Position numbers and translations under genes: made by a program
Shown here: in pieces, positions 1 through 7,228 of the stretch
Layout of the letters: every line of letters starts with the position of its first letter
Numbering within the stretch: the stretch's first letter is position 1
The notes under the pieces: generated by a model
Database searches by the model: none
The model's input: only the letters and a program-made list of their open reading frames with translations
Told to the model about the DNA's origin: nothing
NCBI GenBank assembly: GCA_946560015.1
Contig: CAMNUC010000002.1
Coordinates: forward strand, 1 to 38,716
Source: an uncultured Candidatus Saccharibacteria bacterium
Lineage (GTDB): Bacteria > Patescibacteriota > Saccharimonadia > Saccharimonadales > Saccharimonadaceae
Direction: 5' to 3'
DNA: 38,716 nt

Positions 1-434
1 AGTGGTAAACCCTCGTGCCATTCAGGTGTATTTTGGGGGCGGAAGTTGCGGTATAGATAAGGGACTTTTTCTTTGGCGCATTGCTCGCGGTAGGCCTGAA
101 TCTGCTCGCTAGAAGTATCGTCGGCGTAGGCGCGACCAGCATCGATAAGTTTTTTAGCCCATTTGTGGTAGATAGCTTTGCGTTCGGACTGGAAGTAGGG
201 TTCGTTAGGGCCGCCAACAAGAGGACCCTCGTTCCATTGCAGGCCTAGCCAAGATAGGGTCTCTTCGATTAGTTCAGTAGCACCTTCCACATAACGGGCT
301 TGGTCGGTATCTTCAATGCGTAAGATTAGTACGCCATCATTTTGGCGCGCCAAAAGATAAGGATAAATCGCACTACGTACGTTGCCAATATGTATATAAC
401 CAGTCGGGCTGGGTGCAAAACGAGTTCTTACCAT
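1..434 (-). CDS. gltX: Glutamyl-tRNA synthetase, N-terminal part (cut by window edge)
   Basis: Reading the minus strand from the ATG at 434 gives a protein beginning MVRTRFAPSPTGYIHIGNVR. This is the class I glutamyl-tRNA synthetase start, with the HIGH-type ATP-binding signature seen as HIGN. The following LRIEDTDQARYVEGA segment is the conserved Rossmann-fold region that contacts tRNA and ATP. About 144 codons are present and the reading frame is open to the left edge, so the gene continues outside the window. The enzyme charges tRNA-Glu with glutamate in the cytoplasm. An extended -10 (TGG-TATAAT, 441-446) ends exactly 6 nt before the ATG and no Shine-Dalgarno is visible, so the message is probably leaderless. 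Whether the enzyme is discriminating for Glu alone cannot be told from this fragment. Confidence 0.95.
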   Translation of the reverse strand, partial: MVRTRFAPSPTGYIHIGNVRSAIYPYLLARQNDGVLILRIEDTDQARYVEGATELIEETLSWLGLQWNEGPLVGGPNEPYFQSERKAIYHKWAKKLIDAGRAYADDTSSEQIQAYREQCAKEKVPYLYRNFRPQNTPEWHEGLP

Positions 435-452
435 AGATATATTATACCACGG

Positions 453-2027
453 CTACATTGAGGTGACAATATTGCGGAGTTGTTTCTTAGTGAGAGTATT
501 GTTACTAGCATTTATTTTGTAGAGGACGCCACCATTAACCCAGGCAGCGTTAGCGCCAGAGATATAAATGGTGATTCCCTGTTCGTGGGTGGTAATGTAG
601 TTGGTTTGCCAAGTCGGCTCGACATAGTTGCGCAAGAGCGCGGTACTATCCCAAGAAGATTTCTCTTCGGTGAGGGTGAAAGTGGTCTTTTCTGGACCCT
701 TGAAGGTCATTGTAATCTTACCATCCTCGGAGCTAATGTCGCTGAGAGAATAATCACGAGGGATATAAGAAGGGTAGGATGCCTCAATGCCGGTTTGGAT
801 GGCGGCGACTTTGACAGATATATCAGGGATGCTTGAGCCAACAAAGTAGACAATACCAGCCACGCATAGGACTGCACAAAAGAAAGCTAGAACTAGACGT
901 TTTTTATTGCCGCGCTTCTTGGCGATGGGGCGGCGCGCGAGCTTTTCTTCTGGTTCGCCATCCATGGCAGCGACATTGCGAAGGGCTTTGCGAAGGGCGA
1001 TATCTTCGTCGGTGGCTACTGTCGAGCGAGTACGCGTGGTACGACGCATGGATGGAGTTGGCTTGGCGACGCCCTTGGTGCTGCGTGGAAGAGTCTTAGC
1101 GGTTCGAGAAGATGGTTTAATGGTGGCGCGCGTCGATGATTTTTTGGGTGGAGTTTTGGTTGTGGGTAGTGTTGTCGGAATGAGTTTAGAGTCAGCTTTG
1201 GATTGTTGAAGAGCTTTTTTCTGGACCTCTTCTTGAACTTTAGTGGATTTCATTGCGACGTCAACAAATTTGTCGATAGTATTGCTGAGTTCAAGCATTT
1301 CTGGGGTGGCAGAGTTGGCTTTGAGATTTTCAGCGAAAGCTTGGAGGGAGGTGACTTGTTCGGCGATTTCTTCTGGATTAGTAGCTGTACGAATGGCGGC
1401 GATAGCTTCAGAGGTAGCGCGAGCAATAGTGTCGATGGAGTTATCGGCGTTTTCTACCATTCCGATGCTTGCCGTCGCGTAATCTGCTGCGATATTCATA
1501 GCAAGATCTTGCGAATCGAACGGTGTTGGGTTAGATGTTGTGGCGAGGGTGGTTTCTTGCGCCATAGCCATTTGGTTAGACTCTGGTGTTGCAAAGAACT
1601 CAGTAGGCGTAGATGAAGCTATGACTGGAGTGTAATTATTAATTGTTGTTTCTTCGATGGTGGCTTCTTCTGGCACCATATTGGCGAGATCTATTGGTGA
1701 TGAATCGGTAGATTGGGTGCGATCAATGGTGCCAAGTTCGACGACGTTAGGGACAAAGGTCTGCATCTGCATCTGGGGTGAGGTAGTAGATGGCTCTGGT
1801 TCGACTTGAGCGGCAACGAGATCTGATGCGTGAACGCGTAGATTAACTAGACGTGAAGGTTGTGCATTAGCAGTGTTAATGGCGTGTGTTTGTGTAGAGC
1901 GGGCAGCCTCTTCGATAGCAAGATTGGTGGGCCGCACTACACTGCGACGATCGATGGTGTGAGAAGATTGTGTTAAGCGATGGGTGTTGGAGCTTGCTGC
2001 GCCAGAACCAAGTTGTATTGTAGCCAT
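453..2027 (-). CDS. Single-pass membrane protein with long Thr/Ser-rich cytoplasmic region and DUF4367-like ectodomain
   Basis: This 524-aa protein has no recognised enzyme domain. Residues 1 to about 370 are low-complexity, rich in Thr, Ala, Ser and Pro, with a basic stretch (KKSSTRATIKPSSRTAKT) and a Lys/Arg cluster just before one membrane segment near residues 375-397. The C-terminal 125 residues would face outward. Their ending (ITIYISGANAAWVNGGVLYKI, then TKKQLRNIVTSM) resembles DUF4367-type domains, where a W-x-x-x-G-x-x-Y motif is followed by a final helix. A -10 TATAAT lies at 2067-2072 with TTGCTT 18 nt upstream. AAAGG directly abuts the ATG and GAGGAG lies 12 nt upstream, so the start is a little uncertain. 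It stands alone between gltX and a divergent gene. The function is unknown and the DUF4367 link is a tentative recollection. Confidence 0.8.
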   Translation of the reverse strand: MATIQLGSGAASSNTHRLTQSSHTIDRRSVVRPTNLAIEEAARSTQTHAINTANAQPSRLVNLRVHASDLVAAQVEPEPSTTSPQMQMQTFVPNVVELGTIDRTQSTDSSPIDLANMVPEEATIEETTINNYTPVIASSTPTEFFATPESNQMAMAQETTLATTSNPTPFDSQDLAMNIAADYATASIGMVENADNSIDTIARATSEAIAAIRTATNPEEIAEQVTSLQAFAENLKANSATPEMLELSNTIDKFVDVAMKSTKVQEEVQKKALQQSKADSKLIPTTLPTTKTPPKKSSTRATIKPSSRTAKTLPRSTKGVAKPTPSMRRTTRTRSTVATDEDIALRKALRNVAAMDGEPEEKLARRPIAKKRGNKKRLVLAFFCAVLCVAGIVYFVGSSIPDISVKVAAIQTGIEASYPSYIPRDYSLSDISSEDGKITMTFKGPEKTTFTLTEEKSSWDSTALLRNYVEPTWQTNYITTHEQGITIYISGANAAWVNGGVLYKINASNNTLTKKQLRNIVTSM

Positions 2028-2057
2028 CCTTTAACTTAACTCCTCATCACGTTTATA

Positions 2058-2072
2058 CTTAGTACTATTATA
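2058..2072 (-). promoter_or_regulatory. Promoter of the 453-2027 gene with shared TATWATWGTACTAAG motif
   Basis: The minus strand reads TATAATAGTACTAAG: a -10 hexamer (2067-2072) fused to AGTACTAAG at the expected transcription start. The same arrangement occurs at 8712-8726 and 16318-16332. Confidence 0.55.
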
Positions 2073-2137
2073 ACGTTAATGACTACAAAAAAGCAAGAGC
2101 AAAATTTGTATTTTGGTCAAAGCTGGTTAAATTGTTA

Positions 2138-2143
2138 TATAAT
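2138..2143 (+). promoter_or_regulatory. -10 element of the PEGA-domain gene
   Basis: TATAAT ends 9 nt before the ATG at 2153. The expected transcript start is therefore only 2-3 nt upstream of the start codon, and no Shine-Dalgarno sequence is present. Confidence 0.55.
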
Positions 2144-2152
2144 ATATGATGT

Positions 2153-3685
2153 ATGGATTTTGAAGAAAAACGTAAGCGTCAAACGATTCGGGTTATAGTT
2201 GCAGAGATTGGTATGGTGCTGGCGATTGTGGCGGTCGTAGTAGTTTCGACTTTGGCTGCGATGGGTTTTATGATTTCTGGTAACGGAGGGATTGAACAAT
2301 CTGGCTTAATGCAGCTACACACCTTGCCGACTGGCGCGAGCGTTAAGATTGATGGGAATACAATTTTTGCACGAACCAATCTAAGCCGGACCTTGTCGGC
2401 TGGCGAACATAATCTAGAAATTTACCGTGAAAATTATGATACTTGGCAAAAGGTTATCAAGATTAAATCGGGAGTATTAGTGCGAATCTATTATCCGCGA
2501 TTGTTTTTACAGAATCGAGTAACGGAGTCGGTGCGTAAGTTGTCAACAACACAAGATTTGGAGTTCTATGCGCCATCAGCTAATCGTAATTATATCTTGT
2601 ATGCATTAAATGATGCTCCAGAATGGCAGTTGCTTGATATTCGGGGAGATGAAGTCAAAGCAACGCCTCTGGATTTGTCGGGGATTTTGCCAGGCATGGT
2701 AGAGGAAGTGCCAGCCAAAAGAACTGCGCAAACCATCGAAACTCATACGTATCAGTTTCGGGGCAAAGTTGAGGACATCAAGTGGTCAGAAAATGAAGAG
2801 AGCGTGTTGGTAAAAGTTTCGTATGATGGTAAGACGGAGTGGGTATTAGTGCGACTTAAAGACCCTGTACGAAGTGTAAATTTGACAAAAACTTTTGGAC
2901 TGAGTAATACTGCAGAGTTACGTATGATTGATAATTCAGCTAATCAGCTATATCTTTTGGAGAACCGCCAACTAAAAAGGATTAATGCAAACGATGGAGT
3001 AATGTCACGTGTGCTGCTGGATAATGTGTTGAGCTTTGAAAGCTTTGATACAAGAGTAATTTATGTGGCCGAGGCGGCTAGCGATAAGAAACGCACAGTG
3101 GGGGTGTATCGTGATGATGAAAAATCTGGCACAGTATTAGCGGAAATCCCAGAAGACGAAAAAGTGCAAGTAGCTTTGTCGAGTTATTATGGTGATGATT
3201 ATATGGTATGGACAGTTGGTGCAAAAATGAGAATAATGTATGGTAGGATGCCATCATATGATGAAAATCGTGTGGGACTACCGGCGGATTTACAGCCGCT
3301 AGTGGAAGGCGATATTACTCTGAGTGAGGCTCCAGACCGATTGATGATAAGTCCTGGTAATGAGTTTGTAGTGGCGCAGAAAGGCGCTAAATTAATGGTG
3401 ACGGACTTGGAGATGGGTGACCTGTATGAGTATGAAGCGCCAAGTAGCAAGATAAATTGGTTTGATGCGAGCATGCTTTATACTGTAAAAGATCAACAGA
3501 TTGTAGTTTGGGATTTTGATGGAACGAATCGGCGGAATTTAGCGGAGAGCGCAAAAACTGTAGGTAACAAGAGTCCAGTAGTGGATGATAATCCAGTGGT
3601 GTTGGCAAATAATAATCGCTGGTTGTATTATTTAGTAACACAAGATGGGAATACATACTTAACACGCGAAAAAATACGCGAGTAA
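2153..3685 (+). CDS. Membrane-anchored PEGA-domain protein
   Basis: This 510-aa protein has a short basic N-terminus, one membrane segment at about residues 13-40 and a large extracytoplasmic part. Residues 54-115 form a PEGA domain: LHTLPTGASVKIDG, then an S-A-G-E-H-N-L-E-I turn and YDTWQKVIKI. This beta-sandwich repeat is common in surface proteins. The remaining 390 residues contain repeated short beta-strand blocks with W, D-G and Y motifs (EWQLLDIRG, EWVLVRLKD, NRQLKRINAND, QQIVVWDFDGTN, NRWLYYLVTQDGNTYL). These are suggestive of a beta-propeller, but that fold is inference. The gene is convergent with the sortase gene and divergent from the gene ending at 453. There is no catalytic motif, and a cell-surface binding or scaffold role is most likely. 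Confidence 0.85.
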   Translation: MDFEEKRKRQTIRVIVAEIGMVLAIVAVVVVSTLAAMGFMISGNGGIEQSGLMQLHTLPTGASVKIDGNTIFARTNLSRTLSAGEHNLEIYRENYDTWQKVIKIKSGVLVRIYYPRLFLQNRVTESVRKLSTTQDLEFYAPSANRNYILYALNDAPEWQLLDIRGDEVKATPLDLSGILPGMVEEVPAKRTAQTIETHTYQFRGKVEDIKWSENEESVLVKVSYDGKTEWVLVRLKDPVRSVNLTKTFGLSNTAELRMIDNSANQLYLLENRQLKRINANDGVMSRVLLDNVLSFESFDTRVIYVAEAASDKKRTVGVYRDDEKSGTVLAEIPEDEKVQVALSSYYGDDYMVWTVGAKMRIMYGRMPSYDENRVGLPADLQPLVEGDITLSEAPDRLMISPGNEFVVAQKGAKLMVTDLEMGDLYEYEAPSSKINWFDASMLYTVKDQQIVVWDFDGTNRRNLAESAKTVGNKSPVVDDNPVVLANNNRWLYYLVTQDGNTYLTREKIRE

Positions 3686-3773
3686 GATTTGTAAACACGT
3701 AGGCATGTTTTGTGCGTGCGTGAGCATGTTTTGTGAACTTGCTGGTATGTTTTAAAAACGTGCGAGTATGTTT
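3682..3773 (+). repeat. Degenerate tandem repeat, 21-bp period (locus A)
   Basis: Units begin at 3682, 3703, 3724, 3745 and 3766, exactly 21 nt apart, with a core of GYATGTTTTGTRAAC followed by a G/C-richer half. The first unit overlaps the stop of the PEGA gene and the last runs into the sortase stop. The same repeat lies at 8737-8862. No conventional terminator is seen between these convergent genes. Confidence 0.75.
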
Positions 3774-5015
3774 TTAGCTGCCGAAGATACCATTCCAAAG
3801 GTTTTCGAAGAAGGAAGGTTCGTTGGCGGGCATTTCGGAGTCGGATGGGGTGACTGGATTGGTAATTCCCTCGTCTGGTATGCCTTCTCCTTCGTTGTAA
3901 TCAAACTCAGGACTGATTTGCTCGCCGGTAATTAATAGGCGATAGCGTGAAGTACCAAGTGGGGTGCATGTAATGAGTGTGATGACTGGCTTTTGAGTGG
4001 GATAAATAAGTGCGGCTACGTCGCTTGGTTCGACGACTTCGCTTTTGGTCATGCGGTAGGTATAGCGAACTGAATTGTAATTGACGTAGATGAGGTCGCC
4101 TTCGGAAAGGCGCTCGAGTCCAGAGAAGATAAACTTATAAGGGTTGCTGCTATAAATATCACCAGCAGAATGCCCAGAGATGACGAGGTTGCCGACTTGT
4201 CCGGGTAGAGCGTTGGCACCCGGTATGGAGAACTGAGCGACGCCGTGGTTCATGGCTTCCATGACATCGTTGGTGAAGATGTTGAAGGCTACTGGTACGT
4301 CGATATTGAGTTTGGGGATGATTAGGCGTGGTTCGGGAGATACAGCTTGTGTAATGCTAGGGTCGACGGCTTCTATGCTAGTATTAACGTCGCCTGTATC
4401 GGGAGAAACATAGGCCATGATGGGGGCGAAGATGAGGCGGTTATACTGTAGGAAAAGGAAGACGCCAACCGTGAGCAAGCCCATAACTAAAGGAAGTAGG
4501 CGGCGAGTGCGACGTTTTTTCTGAACGTTGCCCGTGGCGACGCGCTCGCTTTTGAGCTTCTCGGTAGCAAGATAGTTTTGTGCGGCCTTGGAATAGTAAT
4601 CATTGTAGTAATTTTGGTAGTAGTTTTGCCAGGCAGAGTGGTATTGTTTCCACTCATCGTTGATGATGGTTTGGTTGATGGGGGCGTTTTTAAGGGCGCT
4701 AGCAGCATCGGCACTGGGGATGTGGGTTGATGTTTGAGAAGTATTATAATGATTGATTTGCTCGTAATCATTGCCGGCGATGGACGAGTCGTCATCGTCG
4801 AGTAAGGCATAACTGTCGTAGTCGCTGGTGGGGATGGGTGGAGTGATGTATTCGTTGCCGTTACTAGTGCGGGTGAATTGATCTTGGTTGCTGGTGGGAT
4901 TTTGCTTGAGACTTTCTAGGGTTGAAGAATAGACCGCAAGCACTTTTCTGCGGGCGGCTTCGGCGGCTGATTCGCGCTGTGGTGAAAAGGAAGACCCACC
5001 GTCATTCGTATCCAT
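3774..5015 (-). CDS. Sortase-family transpeptidase with long cytoplasmic N-terminal extension
   Basis: The start is taken at 5015 (MDTNDGG), because the longer open frame merely reads through the antisense of a tRNA gene. The product is 413 aa. Residues 1-170 are hydrophilic, including a Tyr/Asn-rich patch (about 121-148), and are followed by a basic KKRRTRR stop and a membrane segment at about 172-190. The sortase barrel follows at about 228-370. Its expected catalytic residues are present: His282 in VISGHSAG, Cys350 in LITCTPLG and Arg359 in RYRLLITG. A negatively charged tail of about 45 residues ends the protein. Sortases cleave a sorting signal and join the surface protein to an acceptor outside the membrane. 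The TCTPxG...RLLxxG signature is close to class C, but the N-terminal anchor and long extension are unlike typical class C enzymes. No LPXTG-type substrate is visible in the window. A -10 TATAAT (5023-5028) lies 7 nt before the ATG, so the mRNA is probably leaderless. Confidence 0.9.
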   Translation of the reverse strand: MDTNDGGSSFSPQRESAAEAARRKVLAVYSSTLESLKQNPTSNQDQFTRTSNGNEYITPPIPTSDYDSYALLDDDDSSIAGNDYEQINHYNTSQTSTHIPSADAASALKNAPINQTIINDEWKQYHSAWQNYYQNYYNDYYSKAAQNYLATEKLKSERVATGNVQKKRRTRRLLPLVMGLLTVGVFLFLQYNRLIFAPIMAYVSPDTGDVNTSIEAVDPSITQAVSPEPRLIIPKLNIDVPVAFNIFTNDVMEAMNHGVAQFSIPGANALPGQVGNLVISGHSAGDIYSSNPYKFIFSGLERLSEGDLIYVNYNSVRYTYRMTKSEVVEPSDVAALIYPTQKPVITLITCTPLGTSRYRLLITGEQISPEFDYNEGEGIPDEGITNPVTPSDSEMPANEPSFFENLWNGIFGS

Positions 5016-5095
5016 ATTTATTATTATAACATAAAGGTGTCGAAAAGCGTGGAGTTTTGTGATATTTTTATCTTCCCTAAAGTAATGTTTTGTGG

Positions 5096-5101
5096 TACAA
5101 T
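5096..5101 (+). promoter_or_regulatory. Extended -10 of tRNA-Leu
   Basis: TGG-TACAAT lies 33 nt upstream of the mature tRNA 5' end, leaving a short 5' leader for RNase P to remove. It is divergent from the sortase promoter at 5023-5028. Confidence 0.5.
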
Positions 5102-5134
5102 TGTGCGTAGAAAAGTAGATTTCAGTGTAATTAT

Positions 5135-5221
5135 GGGCGAGTGGCGGAACTGGTAGACGCGCTAGACTCAAAATCTGGTTCTCGCAAGAGAGTAAGGGTT
5201 CAAGTCCCTTCCCGCCCACCA
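5135..5221 (+). tRNA. tRNA-Leu (anticodon CAA)
   Basis: The gene folds as a type II tRNA: acceptor GGGCGAG, D arm GCGG...GGTAGAC, anticodon stem CTAGA/TCTGG with loop CTCAAAA (anticodon CAA, reading UUG), long variable arm TCTC-GCAA-GAGA, T arm AAGGG-TTCAAGT-CCCTT, and an encoded CCA end. The acceptor stem has one A-C mismatch at pair 6-67 (GGGCGAG against CCCGCCC). The other 6 pairs are Watson-Crick. Confidence 0.96.
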
Positions 5222-5323
5222 TGCTGTGCCAGGTGTTATTGCCTTGGCATTTTTCTTGCTCAGAGAACGTTGTCTAGGTATATTTGGCTGTGGTTATTGG
5301 TGGCATGGTATAATTGGGTAGAT

Positions 5324-5893
5324 ATGAAGAAGAAAATTGTTTTAGGGGTTATATTGGTGGTGTTGGTAGTGGCAGCGTGTTTGAGCGTTGGTGTAATGCT
5401 GAATTGGCGTAATAACACCAATAGTGCTATGCAGGATGATGTAGCTTCACGGAATGATGCAGAAGATTTTGCGTCCGGTGGCGGAGTGGTGGCAGAAGAT
5501 AATACTACAGGTGAGAATGCTGGTAGTGCGAATATTGAGGTGAAAGATTTAGCAGAGATCGCTAAGGAGGATGGTAAGGTAAATATTTACTTCTTTTGGG
5601 GCGATGGATGTGCGCATTGCGCGGCAGCATTTAAGTTCTTTGCGAGTATTCGGGAGGAGTATGGTAAGTATTATAATTTATATACTTTTGAGACGTGGTT
5701 TAACGATGAGAATGCAAAACTCGCGAAAGTTTTTGCGGAGAAAATGGGGGATACAGTGAAAGGGGTGCCATATATAATTATTGGTGAGAAGTCTTTCATT
5801 GGATTTGGCGCACAGGACAGCGACAAGCTTGTGCAGGCGATTGAAGAGCAACGTGGTGGTGAGTTTGACGTCTATTGGGATAGGGTGAGATAA
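5324..5893 (+). CDS. Membrane-tethered thioredoxin-like protein
   Basis: The start is taken at the ATG at 5324, because the longer frame begins inside tRNA-Leu. The 189-aa product has a basic N-terminus, a hydrophobic segment at residues 5-26 (with VAAC, a possible but weak lipobox), and an acidic linker rich in Gly, Asn and Asp. A thioredoxin fold starts near residue 72. The redox motif is Cys96-Ala-His-Cys99 in FFWGDGCAHC, and the cis-proline loop is GVPYI (Pro149). Proteins of this kind act outside the membrane as disulfide oxidoreductases. The His in CxHC is more typical of oxidising DsbA-like enzymes, which is an inference. A -10 TATAAT at 5309-5314 ends 9 nt before the ATG, with no Shine-Dalgarno, so the leader would be 2-4 nt. 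Confidence 0.85.
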   Translation: MKKKIVLGVILVVLVVAACLSVGVMLNWRNNTNSAMQDDVASRNDAEDFASGGGVVAEDNTTGENAGSANIEVKDLAEIAKEDGKVNIYFFWGDGCAHCAAAFKFFASIREEYGKYYNLYTFETWFNDENAKLAKVFAEKMGDTVKGVPYIIIGEKSFIGFGAQDSDKLVQAIEEQRGGEFDVYWDRVR

Positions 5894-5949
5894 ATTACTG
5901 AATATCCTTTAGGTATAGTGCCACATCGGCGTAAATGATCGTAGGTGAA

Positions 5950-6195
5950 CTATTGCCAGAGCCAGACACATATATGGACAACAACGTCAGCAACCATAGC
6001 TAGTGCAAGAACGATCATGATGATGCCGAAAAAGATTTCGCAGTTGCGGCAGTTTGATTTATTAGACTTGGCGGTTTTGGTAGTTGTGGTTGCCTTGTAT
6101 CGTTTAGATTTGGTGCTGACGCTGGTGGACTTAGCGGTTGGTTTCTTGGAAGGTTTGGTTTTGGTGGTTTTTGTCTTTTTCGCAGTTGTTGGCAT
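5950..6195 (-). CDS. Small membrane protein with Lys/Thr-rich N-terminus and CxxC
   Basis: This 81-aa protein is unrecognised. Residues 1-48 are almost entirely Lys, Thr, Ser, Ala and Pro (for example KPTAKSTSVSTKSKRYKATT). Cys49-Arg-Asn-Cys52 follows, then one membrane segment at about 54-79 ending in WLWQ. It is kept as a real gene because the composition is coherent, a good Shine-Dalgarno (AAAGGA) precedes the ATG, and a -10 TATAAT lies upstream (6231-6236). A similar Lys/Thr/Ser tail in front of a membrane segment is found in the product of 9492-10244 in this window. The basic tail could bind nucleic acid or acidic lipid, and CxxC could bind metal or form a disulfide. These are guesses. 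Confidence 0.7.
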   Translation of the reverse strand: MPTTAKKTKTTKTKPSKKPTAKSTSVSTKSKRYKATTTTKTAKSNKSNCRNCEIFFGIIMIVLALAMVADVVVHICVWLWQ

Positions 6196-6269
6196 AGAAA
6201 TTCCTTTTTTAGAATTAAATACTTATGCTTATTATAACATATATGAGTGAGAAGTGGGTGACAGAATGT

Positions 6270-6288
6270 TATAATATTAAGAAAGGAG
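6270..6288 (+). promoter_or_regulatory. Extended -10 and Shine-Dalgarno of the MBL-fold gene
   Basis: TGT-TATAAT (6270-6275) and AAGGAG (6283-6288) precede the ATG at 6294. This is one of the minority of genes here with a normal ribosome-binding site, and it decides the start against upstream in-frame codons. Confidence 0.7.
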
Positions 6289-6293
6289 AAGAT

Positions 6294-6929
6294 ATGCAGA
6301 TTACAAAATTAGAGCATTCAGGAATGATTGTAGAAAAAGATGGGAAGAAGTTGGTGTTTGACCCAGTAGAGTTTGCGGAGACTTTGCCAGAGCTGCATGA
6401 TGTGGCAACAGTTATTATTACGCATATCCATGCGGACCATTTGCAGACAGAGAAGATTAACGAGATCTTAGACTTGAATCCAAATGCAAAAGTAATTGCG
6501 CCAGAAGATGTTGCAGAGGTTTTGCCAAACGCGATCTTGGTGGCGGGAGGCGATGAAATGAATGTCGAAGGGTTTGATTTGAAGTTTTTTGGTAAAGATC
6601 ACGCATCAGTGCTGGCGGGTAAAGTTCCTTGTGACAATATTGGCGTGGTGGTGGATGATAAATTGATGAACCCAGGTGATTCGTTTGACCTACTAGACTT
6701 AAATGGTGCGGTAGAAGTGCTATTAGTACCAGAAGTAGCACCATGGACGAAAATCTCGGAGACGATTGAATTTATGAAAATTGCAAAGCCGAAGGTTGTG
6801 ATACCGGTGCATGATGGTTTGCTGTCGAAAATGGGCAAAGGCGTTTATGATAATCTATTGCGTGGTGCATGTACAGAAATAGGGGCAGAATTTGCTCCGC
6901 TTGGCGTGGGCGAAAGCATGGATATTTAA
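6294..6929 (+). CDS. Metallo-beta-lactamase-fold hydrolase (UlaG-like)
   Basis: The 211-aa protein begins MQITKLEHSGMIVE, the short N-terminal strand typical of the UlaG/YtkL-like branch of the metallo-beta-lactamase superfamily. The metal-binding motif is His44-Ile-His46-Ala-Asp48-His49. Further probable ligands are His in KDHASV, Asp in MNPGDSF and His in IPVHDG. Family members hydrolyse phosphodiester, lactone or similar bonds in the cytoplasm, and the substrate here is unknown. Translation starts after an AAGGAG at 5-nt spacing, so an earlier in-frame ATG at 6225 is rejected. It is divergent from the small membrane protein at 5950-6195, with which it shares a short promoter region. It is not part of an operon. 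Confidence 0.87.
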   Translation: MQITKLEHSGMIVEKDGKKLVFDPVEFAETLPELHDVATVIITHIHADHLQTEKINEILDLNPNAKVIAPEDVAEVLPNAILVAGGDEMNVEGFDLKFFGKDHASVLAGKVPCDNIGVVVDDKLMNPGDSFDLLDLNGAVEVLLVPEVAPWTKISETIEFMKIAKPKVVIPVHDGLLSKMGKGVYDNLLRGACTEIGAEFAPLGVGESMDI

Positions 6930-6946
6930 TTAGAGCAGAGTCTTGT

Positions 6947-7228
6947 CTAGGATATATCTGTGGTGTTGTAGTCGTCGAGGTTGGGGATGATCTCGGGATC
7001 TTGATATTCGTTCTCGGACTCGACGTTTTTGAGGATGTCTTTGTGCCCAGTGAGGGTGGCATAGGGCGCGAACTGGGCGGCACGAAGATCGCGGCTCATA
7101 GGTTTGTGGTTTCTAGCGGTGGGGCGAGGTAGGTGGATAATGTCATCATATTTGCCAGTGGGTAAGCTATGAGCGGAACGGTGTTTGGGCACATTGTTAG
7201 CCCGGTTGCCTGAATGTGACTGATTCAT
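6947..7228 (-). CDS. Small Y-family polymerase-associated protein
   Basis: This 93-aa, soluble and mostly charged protein carries the block KYDDIIHLPRP (about 26-36) and PMSRDLRAAQFAPYATLTGH (about 43-62). From memory, proteins with a YDDIINLP...MS..DRAAQFAPFAALTGY pattern are encoded beside UmuC/DinB-like polymerases in Firmicutes, where their role is unresolved. Here the ATG overlaps the stop of the polymerase gene by 4 nt (ATGA), so the two are translationally coupled. This supports a joint role in translesion synthesis. The C-terminal 30 residues are acidic and Asn/Asp-rich, and could be a partner-binding tail. Function beyond association is not known. Confidence 0.75.
   Translation of the reverse strand: MNQSHSGNRANNVPKHRSAHSLPTGKYDDIIHLPRPTARNHKPMSRDLRAAQFAPYATLTGHKDILKNVESENEYQDPEIIPNLDDYNTTDIS

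Noticed and set aside
5016-5222. Extension of the sortase frame across the antisense of tRNA-Leu
   Set aside because: It encodes antisense tRNA sequence and contains the sortase promoter. The ATG at 5015 fits the leaderless pattern.
5141-5323. N-terminal extension of the thioredoxin frame starting inside the tRNA (MAELVDALDSKSGS...)
   Set aside because: This is the well-known translation of a tRNA-Leu gene. The true start at 5324 has a promoter 9 nt upstream.
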